Origin: Limonium bicolor
Lineage: Eukaryota; Streptophyta; Magnoliopsida; Caryophyllales; Plumbaginaceae
Reading direction: 5' to 3'
DNA length: 64,000 nucleotides
Assembly (NCBI GenBank): GCA_023374045.1
Contig: CM041778.1
Span: forward strand, 285,487,533 to 285,551,532
This document shows, in pieces, positions 11,545 to 22,648 of this stretch (the first letter of the stretch is position 1; each line of letters opens with the position of its first letter). The notes below the pieces were generated by a model that saw only the letters and a program-made list of their open reading frames with translations, was not told the DNA's origin and searched no databases. The position numbers and the translations under genes were made by a program.

Positions 11545-11944
11545 GTTCTGGATTTGGCCAAGGAAAGAACCAATCTGATGGCCGCAGCTACATCTGCCGT
11601 AACTGCAACAAGGATCATCCCGGCACAGATTGCCAAGGAAGGGAGATCCGCTGCTTCAATTGTCAGAAACCGGGCCACCGTGCCAATGCATGCCCGGAGA
11701 ACTCTAAGCCCAAGGGCAACTACCAGGGCTACAAGCAGCGTGAAGGCAAGGAGGTTGCATCTGGCGATGCTCATGCCCAGCACACCTCACAGGGACAGGG
11801 ATCCCGGGGTCCGCAGAAGGGCGCACCGCAGAGGCAGCCGGCCTTACACATCATAGACCGTGACGGGTCCGGGACTAAGTCCGGCCCAGGTAACTACCGT
11901 AACCTTTAATCCTTGAAAAGCATGTCTAAAGTAGTGAAGTAACT

Positions 11945-12317
11945 CCTATGACATTATATGTCACATAAACATTAGGTTAATTCCCCAACATTTTATAAAG
12001 CATTTTAATATATATTTGGTTAAATTTAATCATATAAGCTCTCGGCTTCCATCATCATACCCATATATCTTTATAAATTGTATCTTAACCACTTAAATCA
12101 TTACATGGCATTATAAGCCAACTTAATATATAGTAAGCTAAGCCAAGATGTTAATTTAACATTTACTACATAATTAAGTTTATTTAAACCCATCTCTTGT
12201 CCACAGTTAGTATTATAAGTAACAAAATAATATAGAAACTTTATAATATGCAAGGTTGTATACTTACTTGAATATCTAGCCAATCAAGCAGCCAAACACT
12301 ACTCCAATGTTCACGGC
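11945..12317. other. Unassigned AT-rich segment at the inversion junction
   Basis: 373 bp with no open frame of note and no similarity that I can see elsewhere in the window. Its right end is the target duplication ACGGC (12313-12317) of TE-B2, so it is the original DNA on the 3' side of the family-B insertion site. Its left end is the junction of the inverted duplication. Confidence 0.6.
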
Positions 12318-15300
12318 TGTAACACACCCCAACCGCTAATCCTTTCATAATCCTTTAATTCGTTCCCATACTTACCTTACTCGCAGCGGAATACCTGCTT
12401 ACTTGCTTACTCCCGGCGGGTGATACAACGCCGTTAGCCATCCAAGGCCAACAAGGCTACTACTACTTACTGTATCGGTCTGACGATTAGAATAAACCAA
12501 ATACATACTACATACTTTACAATGCCAAATACTTACTTACAATTGATTACCGAGTATCCGAGTTAGGCAAATTACATTCCATGACTACTTCCCAAAATGA
12601 AGATTTGTACAACCTCTCCTTACTATCCAATTAAGAGTTCAATGTCCAAAAAGGGGTACCACATGGTACACCGGCTACTCAAAAGCTCTAGCCGTGTACA
12701 ACTCGGTACACTCTTCTAATTCCTACTAACTACTCCAAAAAGAATTACATGCTGCCCTTACCCTACCTTCACGCCTCGCGGGTACCTGTGGAGTAAACAC
12801 ATTCCCCTAGGGGGTCAGCTTACGCTGCATATTATAACCGCATACCCCGCGTACTAGCGAGGGTACGCCAACTATTTGGTCGAGTACATGCGGTTCGTTT
12901 CATTCATACATACATACAAATGCTTCATACATCAATACATACATTCATTTTACCACGCATACATACATACAATGCATGCAAGGAATACATACAAGTCATT
13001 CATTCATAATTACCATACTCACCGCATCACGAGATACAATTCTCCAATACATACAGGTCTTGTTACCTTATTACACACCCGGGTTAATCGGGTGTTCAAT
13101 ACTTTTTACTCCGGGTCAATGACTTACAATAGTCAGACAATCACCATACAACCAATACTTACATTCTACATACTTTAACTTCCTTAAGTCGGTATGACCT
13201 CCGGGCAGGGAGTACTATCTCCCACCCCGGGCTTTGAGATGGCACACTAATCCAGGATACTACCCATACAAAGGGAATTAGTCCAAGGAAAAGATCATAG
13301 CCAGGATTCGGTTCCAACCTCTTGTGGTTCCTTATCCTCACGCGTGGCCGAAACTGTATCGGGCTTCTACTCATTCCATTACTCATTACTCATGTCAGGA
13401 GTTAGATTGTTAGGAATTAGTAGAAGTCCATACTTACTTTCCATACATACTTACAATACACATGTACTCATACTTACACATACACTCATTCTGCTCATAC
13501 ATACTCTCCTGAATATACAAACTATTCGTTCAAGAAGAATACAACAAGAACAATATAGTTCAAACACATTTATGTGCAATATAGATCCGATTCATGCATT
13601 TATCTTGTTGGTGATCACATAAGCACACAAATCGGGGTAACCAAGTTAGGATACAGGCATGAGGAATCATACCGTTCACCGTCGAATACGTTCTACCGTT
13701 TCCTTTGGGGATCAACTATCCGATTCCTATACATACATGAAGTAGTACGATCAATGATCTATTATTGATCTAACTTACTCCCTCATTAATACTTTCAATA
13801 TATACTTACTACTTCTTTACATTCATACTTGGTTATAAACCTTTCTTTTCTTTACTACCTACCTCACAACTTGTTTTCTTACAAAATTACTTACTTCCTT
13901 ACCATTATTACTCCATCAATGTGTATTACTACATATATATGCATACGGGTATATAGGAATATATATATGTACATATGATTGCTATAGTCATATGATTAAA
14001 CTTTTTTTTTTGTTTGACCCGACCGACCCACCCTGGGTCGGTCCCCTGGGTCGGTCGGGTGCAGAGACTCGATTACAGAAAATTTCAGACCGACCGACCC
14101 AGCCAGGGTCGGTCCACTGGGTCGGTCGGTTACAGAAAGAATCCGACTCAAAATTTCTGCTCGACCGACCCAGGCAGGGTCGGTCCCCTGGGTCGGTCGG
14201 CTGCAGAGACATTTCCACCTAAAGATTCCCACTCGACCGACCCGGACAGAGTCGGTCTCTGTGGTCGGTCGGCGGATGCGAAGCTTTCGGGATTGCTGAT
14301 TTTCGGGTCGACCGACCCTGCTAGGATCGGTCCTAGGGTCGGTCCAGCCCAGTGCTCATTTTAATTACTTATTTTGAATCCCAAACTCTACTCAATTCAC
14401 ACCCAATCTTTTCTACTCATTTCCACACATTTTTCCTACATGTTTTAAACACCATTTAAATCCTCTAATTCACCTTCGTTCATCCATCAAACTCATTGTT
14501 AAATCCATCAATCCACTTACCCCTTTTTCCTCCCTTCATTCCAGCACTTATACCAATTTTCTTTCTTCGTTGCTACAGATTTTCATTCAAACTTCTAACC
14601 TTCATTACTCTCTCAACTAATGCTACTCTTGGCATCTCAAATCATTACTCACATCCTAGTTCCAATCTCTAACTTACCCTCTTTCAAAATCTGTTACGAC
14701 TACTAAACCACCCATTTTTACACTCTTCTTCAAAATCTGTTACAAATGCGCCTAAGTCCTCAAATTCCTAAATGAATTTTGACATAGCCTCCCCTATATT
14801 TCTAACATTCTCCACACATTATTTCAGCCCACGAATACTCATCCTCTCAACCTGTTACACAATTCATCATTCTCACAATTCCCAACCTACCACAACAACA
14901 TAAAATCCTGCACACATACACACTTACTACCTAATGTTTTCCCAAGCTTTTAAAACTCATTTAAAAACTTCAAAACTGTTACAATATCATTCTTCATTGT
15001 ACTACAATACACTTGCTACTCATTACCCAATTCATTACTCATTTTGTTACTCCCAAAACTGTTACATTACAATGCACAAACTAACAAAGGTAAGAGTATT
15101 TACCTTGTCTTGTTAGGTTACTTTCTTTCTTTTCCTCTTCCTTCCTCCTCCTTTGTTCTCGGTCCCAATGAGACTCAACACACACAAGTGCTACAGCACC
15201 TACACATACACAATACCATTTAGTTTCATTTTATACTACCCTAGAATTTAAGTTTTAGGGTTTAGAAAGAAGGTTACCTTCCAATGAGTAGATGAAGCTC

Positions 15301-16266
15301 TTGCCTTGCAAGAGAACAAAATTCCTAGCCCACAAAAGAAGCCAAATCGGCTGGAGTAACAAAGGAGAAAGCATTCAAAAACTGAAAATGCTTAAAATGC
15401 AAACAAGGGCTAGAAATGATGGATTTTCGAATTTCTTTTTACCTCAAGATGATAAGGAGGTGAAGGTGCTTCTAATGGTGGTTTCAAATCTCCAAATGGT
15501 GGATACCCTCAAAAACGAAAATGGTCCTTTTCGATTTTTGGAAAGATAGAAATGCTCTCCTTGCCAAGGGTTCCATGGTGCTGTTTTTATATTTTTTTGG
15601 ACAAGTATGGAGCTAGAACAAGAAGAGAGAAGGAGGGAGTTTTGTGGTTGTTCTCATTTCTCCATGGCTGCGCAGGAACAAGAAGGGAGTTCAGAAAATA
15701 GAGAAAGAGAGGAAGGAGAGGAGGGCTACGTGAGTGAAGAGGGAAAAGTGAGGTTTAGGAGAGAGAGTGTTAATTTTTCCTCTCTTTATTCCCTTGTCTT
15801 TTAGCTAATAAGAGGGAAATAATGAGAGTGAGAGAGGGAGGGTGCTGGCCGCCCCCTACAACACACACACACAATCAGATTTTTGCTTTTATTTGCAAAG
15901 TGGACACACTAAGTTTGTTTAATTGCATTCTCACCCCCACACTTACCGGTTGTTACAGTTCTTACTAACCGGTACCCGTTTTCCGGAATTTTCTCGTTTA
16001 ATTAATTTTATTGGCTCTAAAGCTTCACTAATATTTATTAGTGACTATTTAGTTGACCAAAATTGTTACGATCTATTTGACCCGCTTAAAGTCACGTTTT
16101 CCCGGTTTCCTCGAAAAACGCGCTTTAAGGTTCGTTTATGCTTTTAACCCATTTTAAAGGTCCGTTTTCTTCGGGATTTGTTCCCTCGTATTTATTTTAG
16201 TGTAATTAAGCCTTTAAAAATACAATTAGCCTAATTAATCACTGTTTTTAATTACGGGGTATTTCA
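12318..16266 (-). repeat. 3' LTR of TE-B2
   Basis: 3,949 bp, TGAAAT at 16266 to TTACA at 12318 on the minus strand. Preceded (in the sense of transcription) by the polypurine tract. The end adjoining the target duplication has a two-base insertion (TGTAACACACCCC on the plus strand). Confidence 0.92.
14016..14345. repeat. Five-hairpin array, TE-B2 3' LTR
   Basis: Same GACCGACCCAG/CTGGGTCGGTC units as at 8169-8503, in reverse orientation, five units. One stem near 14240-14273 has changes in one arm only. Confidence 0.88.
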
Positions 16267-16292
16267 ATCTACCCCCTTAAGAAACTTTGCCC
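16267..16292 (-). promoter_or_regulatory. Polypurine tract of TE-B2
   Basis: Minus strand AAGTTTCTTAAGGGGGTAGA directly before the 3' LTR, the expected plus-strand primer site. The core TTAAGGGGG is shared with TE-C (33445-33468) and TE-F (44768-44785). Confidence 0.8.
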
Positions 16293-16781
16293 TCAAAGTT
16301 GCTCAAGGTTACCGTTTACCATTTTTACTCATTTGGCAATTCAATTGCCACAATACATTCTACTACCACCTTACAAGGTGTTCACAATTCTTACACTACC
16401 AGCATACGCAATTCAGATACCAAGGCACATACTTAGTTCAAATACCATACGCAATACTCAATCCATACATAATACTTCATTCAATTCATACAATCATACC
16501 ATACACATTCGCAATACTTCACAATGTCATTCGTGTCATCTACCGTACGACACTGATGCATTACTCATTACATACATACCATACACATCGTACTACATAC
16601 CAAATACTGCTAGCACTACTTTGTGCCAATACAATACACTTAGCACTACATGTGCCAACCAAAATACAATTACATACATACCTACTATGCAATGCTAATC
16701 CGAAGCAATGCAAAGCAAAAGGCTCTACCCCCTTAAAAGGGGTACGCCCCGTACCCTCCGTGCTATACGGATACTAGACAT

Positions 16782-18228
16782 CTAGTCTACGAATAGATTC
16801 GGGTACTTCGCCTTCATGGCGTCCTCTAATTCCCAAGTCGCTTCCTCGACGTCGTGGTTAGACCACAAGACCTTTACCATTCGTACAGATTTATGGCGAG
16901 TGTCTCTTGTCTTCGTATCAAGGATTCGCAATGGAGTCTCGACATATCTCATCGTCGGCTCTAGGGATAAGTGTTCGGGTTCTAATACATGAGAGGGATC
17001 GGCTATGTATTTCTTGAGTTGTGATACATGAAAGACATCCTGAACACGCCCCAATTCTTCAGGCAATGCTAGCCTGTAAGCTACGGCTCCAATCCTCTCG
17101 GTAATGGCTTACGGGCCTACGAATTTCGGGCTCAGCTTGCCCTTTTGGCCAAATCGAAGACAACCCTTCATAGGTGAGACACGCAAGAACACTTGGTCGC
17201 CCACGCGAACTCAAGGTCGCGTCGTCGCACATCCGCATAGGATTTCTGTCTATCTTGGGCTGCCTTCATATTAGCTCGGATTTGTTGTACCTCAGCTTGT
17301 ACTTGTTCCAAATACTCCGGTCCTATGATGACCGCTTCGCTTGACTCATCCCAACACAACGGGGTACGGCAAGGTCTACCATACAAAGCTTGGAAGGCGA
17401 CATCTTAATCGATGCATGATAGCTATTGTTATACGAAAACTCGATAAGATGAAGCTTCTCTATCCAGCTCCCCTGGAAGTCTAAGGCACATGCCCTTAGC
17501 ATATCCTCTAGTGTTTGGATGGTCCTTTCTGTCTGACCGTCGGTCTGTGGATGGAAGGCGGTGCTAAGCTTCAACTCAGTACCAAGCGCTTCCCGTGTTG
17601 CTCTCCAGTATCTCGAAAGAAATCTGGTGTCGCGGTCAGATACAATGGTTTTAGGGACCCCGTGGTGTCGGATGATCTCCTTGTCGAATAGCTCTGCGAG
17701 CTTCGCCACCTTCCAGGTGTCCTTCATCGGTATGAATCGGGCAACCTTGGTGAGGCGATCGACTACTACCCAGATCATGTTGAGTCCTCCCCTGGCAGGT
17801 GGGAGTCCAACAACAAAATCCATAGAGATATCGTGGAATTTCCACTCCGGAATGGGCATGGATTGCACCATTCCTCCCGGTCTTCGGTGCTCAAACTTCA
17901 CCTTCTGGCATGTGAGACACCTCAGAACATACTCAGTCATGTCTGACTTCATCCCTGACCACCAGAAGTACCTCTTCATGTCTTTGTACATTTTAGAGGC
18001 TCCCGGATGGACGTGCAATGTCGAACAATGTGACTCACGCAGAATGCGATCCCTTAGCTCAGCATTGCTTCGGGGGACGCATAATCTGCCATTCAAGCGG
18101 ATCAGACCATCTTCATTCATGCAGTTTGAAGTCGTACTTCCGGCGCTCGAAGGTACCATCTGTAATTTTCTGTCTGATCTCTGTGAAGTAAGGGTCGCTC
18201 GCTCACTGAGCGTCTCGCACCTCGTCAA
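16782..18228 (-). pseudogene. Integrase and chromodomain of TE-B2 pol
   Basis: Integrates the cDNA into host chromatin. N-terminal zinc-binding part with HVHPGASKMYKD, FWW and a CLTC pair near 17900-18070. The catalytic core shows the D of [10 protein letters not shown], the D of VSDRDTRF and the E of [16 protein letters not shown]. The C-terminal part contains [10 protein letters not shown], then a chromodomain with [19 protein letters not shown] near 16800-16880 and a stop at 16782. Chromodomains of this lineage direct insertion towards marked heterochromatin (family knowledge). The frame changes near 17390, 17180 and 17090, so it is broken as assembled. It follows RNase H directly. Confidence 0.85.
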
Positions 18229-18291
18229 CCAAGCTAGAAGAAGCGAGTAGCGAATGGAGCGAGTGTGCTCGACGACTCAGGGCGTCGGCTA

Positions 18292-19583
18292 CTACGTTTG
18301 CCTTCCCTTCTTTATACTGGAGGTTGATGTCGTAATCCGAGAGGAACTCCATCCACCTCCTCCTCTGCTTAGGTTCAATTCTTTCTGGGTGAATACGTAC
18401 TGTAGACTTTTGTGGTCGGAATAGATGGTGATGCTTACCCCATAGAGATAGTGTCGCCATATCTTCAAGGCGAAGACAATGGCTCCTAACTCTAGATCAT
18501 GTGTCGGGTAATTCTCCTCATGCTTTTTCAGCTGGCGAGAAGCATAGGCTACTACCTTGCCATGCTGCATGAGTACACATCCCATACCCTTGCCTGATGC
18601 ATCACAGTACACCTCAAATCCCTCTGTGCCCTCTGGAAGAGTAAGGACGGGCGCTGAGGTCAGTGAGTCTTTCAGTTTCTGAAATGATAGCTCGCACTCC
18701 TCTGTCCATACAAAGGGTGCATCCTTCTTCATCAATGCCGTCATGGGCTTAGCGACTTTCGAGAAGTCCTTTACAAACCTCCGGTAATAACGGCTAAACC
18801 AAGAAAGCTCCGGATGTCGGTAACAGTCCTAGGTCTAGGCCATGATCGCACTGCTTCAATTTTGGATGGGTCTACTGAAATGCCCGCGCTCGAGATGACA
18901 TGACCGAGGAATGATACCTGATCTAGCCAAAACTCGCATTTGGAGAACTTCGCATACAGCTGTTCTCGCGCAGTGTCTCAAGTACTTTTCTCAAGTGGTT
19001 TTCATGCTCTTCTGGTGACTTCGAATACACAAGAATGTCGTCAATGAATACTACTACCGAAGTGTCCAGCTGATCACTGAATAACCGATTCATTAGGTCC
19101 ATGAATTTGGCTGGTGCATTAGACAAACCGAATGGCATCACCGTGAATTCGTAGTGGCCATATCTTGTTCGGAATGCTGTTTTTTGAATGTCTTGCTCTT
19201 TGACAGCAATTTGGTGGTAACCAGATCGGAGATCAATCTTAGAAAAGACGGATGCTCCCTTCAACTGATCGAACAGGTCGTCGATGCGTGGCAATGGGTA
19301 CTTGTTCTTTACAGTGACCGCATTCAATTCGCGCGTAGTCGATGCAGAGGCGGAGACTACCGTCCTTCTTCTTCACGAAGAGGACAGGTGCTCCCCAGGG
19401 TGATACGCTCGGGCGTATAAACCCTTTGTCGAGAAGATCATGTAACTGTTCCTTGAGTTCTGCCATTTCTGCCGGTGCCATACGGTATGGTGCCCTAGCG
19501 ATGGGACCAGTACCCGGTACAAGATCGATTTCAATTCTACCGCCCTCTGTGGTGGCATACCAGGTAGCTCTTTCGGAATACAT
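18292..19583 (-). pseudogene. Reverse transcriptase and RNase H of TE-B2 pol
   Basis: Copies element RNA into cDNA and degrades the RNA strand. RT motifs in order: [70 protein letters not shown] and the catalytic FIDDILVYS. After a frame change comes RNase H, with [47 protein letters not shown] and [11 protein letters not shown]. All diagnostic catalytic acids are visible. Frame changes near 19310, 18970, 18745 and 18340 mean that no single open frame covers it. Comparison with TE-C pol (34683-36719) shows the same domain order without those changes. Confidence 0.88.
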
Positions 19584-19607
19584 CAGGGAATTCTGAGACT
19601 ACTACTG

Positions 19608-20170
19608 CTACCTCGTCACTGAACTCTGGATCTCTCTCCAGGTCTTGCACGTGACATAAATACACTTCATGCCCTTTTCTGAGCTCCCGATACATTGCCA
19701 TGGCGGAGATGACTGTAGTTGAAGGCTCTCTCTCGGTCTCTGGCGGTATGAAACAGTGACCCCAGATGGACTCTTGAGCAGCAATCGGTGCTCGGCGCAT
19801 AGGATTCTCCCCTTGTGCCGCTCCAACCAGTTCATTCCAATAATTAAGTCGAATCCCAATCCGTTGAATTCGATGAAGGAAATGGGAAACGCTTCACCTT
19901 TGATTTGAATGGTGGCTGATTTGTAATACTTGGTACATTGTACCCGCTCCTTCGATGGGAGAGTAACCAAGAAGTTTGGTAGCTCATCCGCATCTAGCCC
20001 CAACTTCTTCACAAGAGATGGCGATATGAAGGTGTGAGAGGCGCCGGAGTCAAATAATACTGAGGCTTCGATGCCGTTTACTGGGAAGGTTCCCGTTAGA
20101 ATGGTGCCGCTCTTGCCGGCTTGTTCTTCGGTGAGGATACTCAGGTTACCTTCGGTACCGAGTCCACAAC
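19608..20170 (-). pseudogene. Aspartic protease of TE-B2
   Basis: Cleaves the Gag-Pol polyprotein. The frame opens just after a possible acceptor (CAATAG/GTTGTGG, exon from 20170) and reads through an acidic lead to the active site LFDSGASHTFIS near 20045-20075, the DSG triad of retroviral-type proteases. It then has IEFNGLGFDLIIGMNWL, the second conserved region, and SEFPDVF leading to RT. The protein frame has no obvious start ATG near 20170, which fits expression as a fusion with gag after splicing or frameshifting. A frame change lies near 19700-19800. Confidence 0.82.
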
Positions 20171-21240
20171 CTATTGATTCATGAGATTATAAGTAAAGAT
20201 GGTGGAACGCAAGTGGATTTAATAACCAACACTTGCTTTTATTGAATAGCCACCATCATACATACTGTGTCTCTAATACACGTTATACTACTGGATTACA
20301 TGCTACTACAAATTAATACTTTCTAAAGGTAAGGTTGAGGCGTCCTGGTATCATGTGTGTGACATTGATTATTGCCGGTGGTGCCGTATTCAACTTGATC
20401 TTCTGGATCCCGTGATACAGCATCCTTGATTTTCCACCCATGATTAGAACATCTCCTGATCTCAACAACAATTTTTCTGCGAGGTCCACACGCTTCCGCT
20501 CGCTATACAAAAATACGGCGTCATCACCAATGGACCAAGACACTACGGGCACTCCTAGTTCAAGAGATTCCGCTGTCTCGTCCTTGTCTTGGTGTAAGCC
20601 AAGTCGTCCTTCTTTCTCATAGAAGTTGACGATACACAGATCTGCTTCAAGTGCAGGGATTGGTTCATCTTCACATTGTTGTGCAATTTCTACAGCTTGT
20701 GTGACAAGCGTTTGGAATTCTGGGGGTATTGCTGGAGGTGTTGCTCCGTCTCCTGCTCGCGTTGTTTGGTATGTCTTGGTATAAGGGTTCCAGTCCTTTC
20801 CCAAGCACATCATTTTCAGCTTCATTGTAGCTCCACCGGGGAATTCGGGTGTATAAAATCCTCCTGGACCCGTTCCTAACTCGTTGCATCGACGGATGAT
20901 TGAAATTTGTGTGCTCGGTGTCAGTATCCTTTTAATAAGATCATACCTGGGCGGATGACCTGACACTGTTCGTTGTTGAAGTGGTGGTTGGCGATGTCGG
21001 TTCTCTCATAAGGTGAGTTTGAAGGTATTGGGTAACAGATATGGAATTTCCCTAAGGTGGTAAATTCATCTAGAATAAGTTCTAGGCTTACTAATTCATT
21101 TCATGCTCAATGCATACTTCCACGTTACTTATTCATGCTCAATTTCATACTTCAAGTATGTACGCATTCATACATTTACTCATACAGTTACTTCACTACT
21201 TTAGACATGCTTTTCAAGGAGTAAAGGTTACGGTAGTTAC
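20171..21240 (-). other. Intron-like interval 3 containing the AlkB ORF
   Basis: Begins after the gag knuckle with CCCAG/GTAACT (intron base 1 at 21240). A possible acceptor CAATAG at 20171 has a pyrimidine-rich lead. Removing the whole 1,070 bp fuses gag to the protease lead in phase 1. Inner acceptors could instead join gag to AlkB: TTATTCTAG ending at 21070 is in frame with the upstream AlkB-like stretch, and TTATGAG ending at 21005 is in frame with the 20966 ORF. The donor is also present in TE-B1 (11890). The splicing itself is an inference. Confidence 0.5.
20313..20966 (-). CDS. AlkB/ALKBH1-like Fe(II)/2-oxoglutarate dioxygenase carried by TE-B2
   Basis: 217 residues from a GTG to the stop TAA at 20315-20313. 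AlkB enzymes oxidatively remove methyl groups from N1-methyladenine or N6-methyladenine in nucleic acid. Visible in order: CNELGTGPGGFYTPEF and MKLKMMCLGKDWNP (nucleotide-recognition lid, residues 27-60), CIVNFYEKEGRLGLHQDKDE (111-130, iron ligands H125 and D127), SGDVLIMGGKSRMLYHGIQ (160-178, third ligand H175), and PGRLNLTFRKY (197-207, 2-oxoglutarate-binding R199 and R205). All catalytic residues are intact. It has no introns and resembles the plant ALKBH1 type most. Similarity seems to continue upstream of 20966 in the neighbouring frame (CQVIRPGMILLK, 20930-20970), so a one-base loss at the A4 run 20930-20933 may hide the true N-terminus. It lies between the gag zinc knuckle and protease, same strand, and is not found in standard chromoviruses. 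Confidence 0.9.
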   Translation of the reverse strand: MSGHPPRYDLIKRILTPSTQISIIRRCNELGTGPGGFYTPEFPGGATMKLKMMCLGKDWNPYTKTYQTTRAGDGATPPAIPPEFQTLVTQAVEIAQQCEDEPIPALEADLCIVNFYEKEGRLGLHQDKDETAESLELGVPVVSWSIGDDAVFLYSERKRVDLAEKLLLRSGDVLIMGGKSRMLYHGIQKIKLNTAPPAIINVTHMIPGRLNLTFRKY

Positions 21241-21586
21241 CTGGGCCGGACTTAGTCCCGGACCCGTCACGGTCTATGATGTGTAAGGCCGGCTGCCTCT
21301 GCGGTGCGCCTTCTTCTGACCCCCCGGGATCCCTGTCCCTGTGAGGTGTGCTGGGCATGAGCATCGCCAGATGCAACCTCCTTGCCTTCACGCTGCTTGT
21401 AGCCCTGGTAGTTGCCCTTGGGCTTAGAGTTCTCCGGGCATGCATTGGCACGGTGGCCCGGTTTCTGACAATTGAAGCAGCGGATCTCCCTTCCTTGGCA
21501 ATCTGTGCCGGGATGATCCTTGTTGCAGTTACGGCAGATGTAGCTGCGGCCATCAGATTGGTTCTTTCCTTGGCCAAATCCAGAAC
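21241..21586 (-). pseudogene. gag: gag exon 3 of TE-B2 (zinc knuckles)
   Basis: Encodes GSGFGQGKNQSD, CRNC...HPGTDC and CFNCQKPGHRANAC, the RNA-binding knuckles, then a basic and glutamine-rich tail that ends at the donor of interval 3. One frame change in the tail relative to TE-B1 (a G-run near 21320). It is followed by the AlkB ORF. Confidence 0.8.
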
Positions 21587-22648
21587 CTATAGCTTTCAAG
21601 TTAGCAAGGTTTGGTATACTTACAATACTCTATATACTTACAATTTCACAAGTGTACTAATTCGGTTTCGGTTTCTTACCCCTGTAGGGCTGAGACCTCA
21701 GTGGCTTAGCTGCCTGCAAACGATTTATTTGGTGTATTAAAAACTAAGAAATAATCCTAGAATTCAATAGTTCAATATATCGTCAGGTTGCAAAAATCCC
21801 GGTCGAAATAGTGTAGTAATTTAATGAAGCGACCAGGGTGTCAATCCACGGGACTCGATAAGTAAGTCTAGCCTTAGGTATTGGTTAACTTAAAAGGTTT
21901 TTTGTTTTGGTTTGGGTTGCAAATAAATAACAAGAAAGTAAATAGCAGATAAATAAAGTGATAGTCTTGGAGTGTGAACGGTACTCTAGGTTCAGGGAGT
22001 TGTTTCACTAGCTAGGTTCTGCATATTCTCTACCGCTTAAGTGAGACTTGGATCGGCTTGTAATTCTCAATTATCTATTCTGTATTAAGTCTTAATTCCA
22101 GATAGCTCATCTAGACAGGGCAAGTAGTTCTAGTCTAGACCTAGCAAGTATATCTAGATGGCTTTAATGCACAGAATTACTAGTCTGGTTGGTTCAATCC
22201 GGACTAAAGCTCCTAGTGACTAAAGTAATCTATCCGATTGCAATGATCACAGGTAACAGGTTAATAGGACCATCAATGCTAATCACCTTATCTGATCATA
22301 ACATGATTCGAGGGCTTATAATAACTTAGCAACGTTTATTAAAAGCACTTAAAAGCATTAACCTGAACAATCCAAATTGTCTCAACAAGCAGCAAAATAA
22401 TGCAGAGTTTAACTATTACAACATCCCTTCCCCTAGAGTAAATCCTCTTAGCTAGACATAGCAATTATAATCATAAATGAGAGAGAGTTAGAAGAAATCA
22501 TCTGTTATAAGGATCTTCTTGCTCGCTCCGTCCTTTGTCCTTGCGCCGTGCTAGCTTGAAGGTTGATCTTGGTGATAATGGAGTGAACTGGGTGAAATGG
22601 GGCGAAATGGAAGTTTTGGTGAGTTTTGTGAGGTGTCCAGATCAACAG

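Larger units (their letters stand above)
10428..11889 (+). pseudogene. gag: gag of TE-B1 (capsid plus CCHC zinc knuckles, interrupted)
   Basis: Structural polyprotein of the retrotransposon particle. ATG at 10428 opens a region rich in R, Q and S. The capsid domain (retrotrans_gag type) follows at 10619-11089, with FETLETPAGVRVRIAAYYL and WWKL motifs and YYPEHVKTKK. A zinc-binding part at 11545-11889 has CRNC...HPGTDC and the classical CFNCQKPGHRANAC. A reading-frame change at about 10619 and another in exon 2 break the frame. Between the capsid and the knuckle are two stretches with GT...AG ends (11090-11176, 11452-11544) whose removal restores codon phase. No AlkB or pol follows because the element is cut at 11944. 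Confidence 0.8.
1598..11944 (+). repeat. Arm A of a large inverted duplication
   Basis: Solo LTR C, LTR-E fragment, flank, and the 5' LTR plus gag of TE-B1 recur in the same order on the opposite strand at 33444-21186. Both arms share the junctions LTR-C/TAGTT and GCCGT/LTR-B. Arm A ends at 11944 in the sequence just after the gag zinc knuckle. Arm B goes on, and has an extra solo LTR in gag and a full element C at its outer end. Confidence 0.85.
6253..11944 (+). mobile_element. TE-B1, truncated Tekay-type chromovirus
   Basis: 5' LTR (6253-10201), primer-binding site (10207-10218) and gag, then an abrupt end at 11944 where similarity with TE-B2 stops. The base run before the LTR, GCCGT (6248-6252), is the reverse complement of the ACGGC target duplication of TE-B2, so this is the same insertion duplicated in inverted orientation. 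AlkB, protease and polymerase are missing, and it cannot be autonomous. Confidence 0.85.

Noticed and set aside
17561..18250. Open frame of 229 codons on the plus strand
   Set aside because: Antisense shadow of the TE-B2 integrase.
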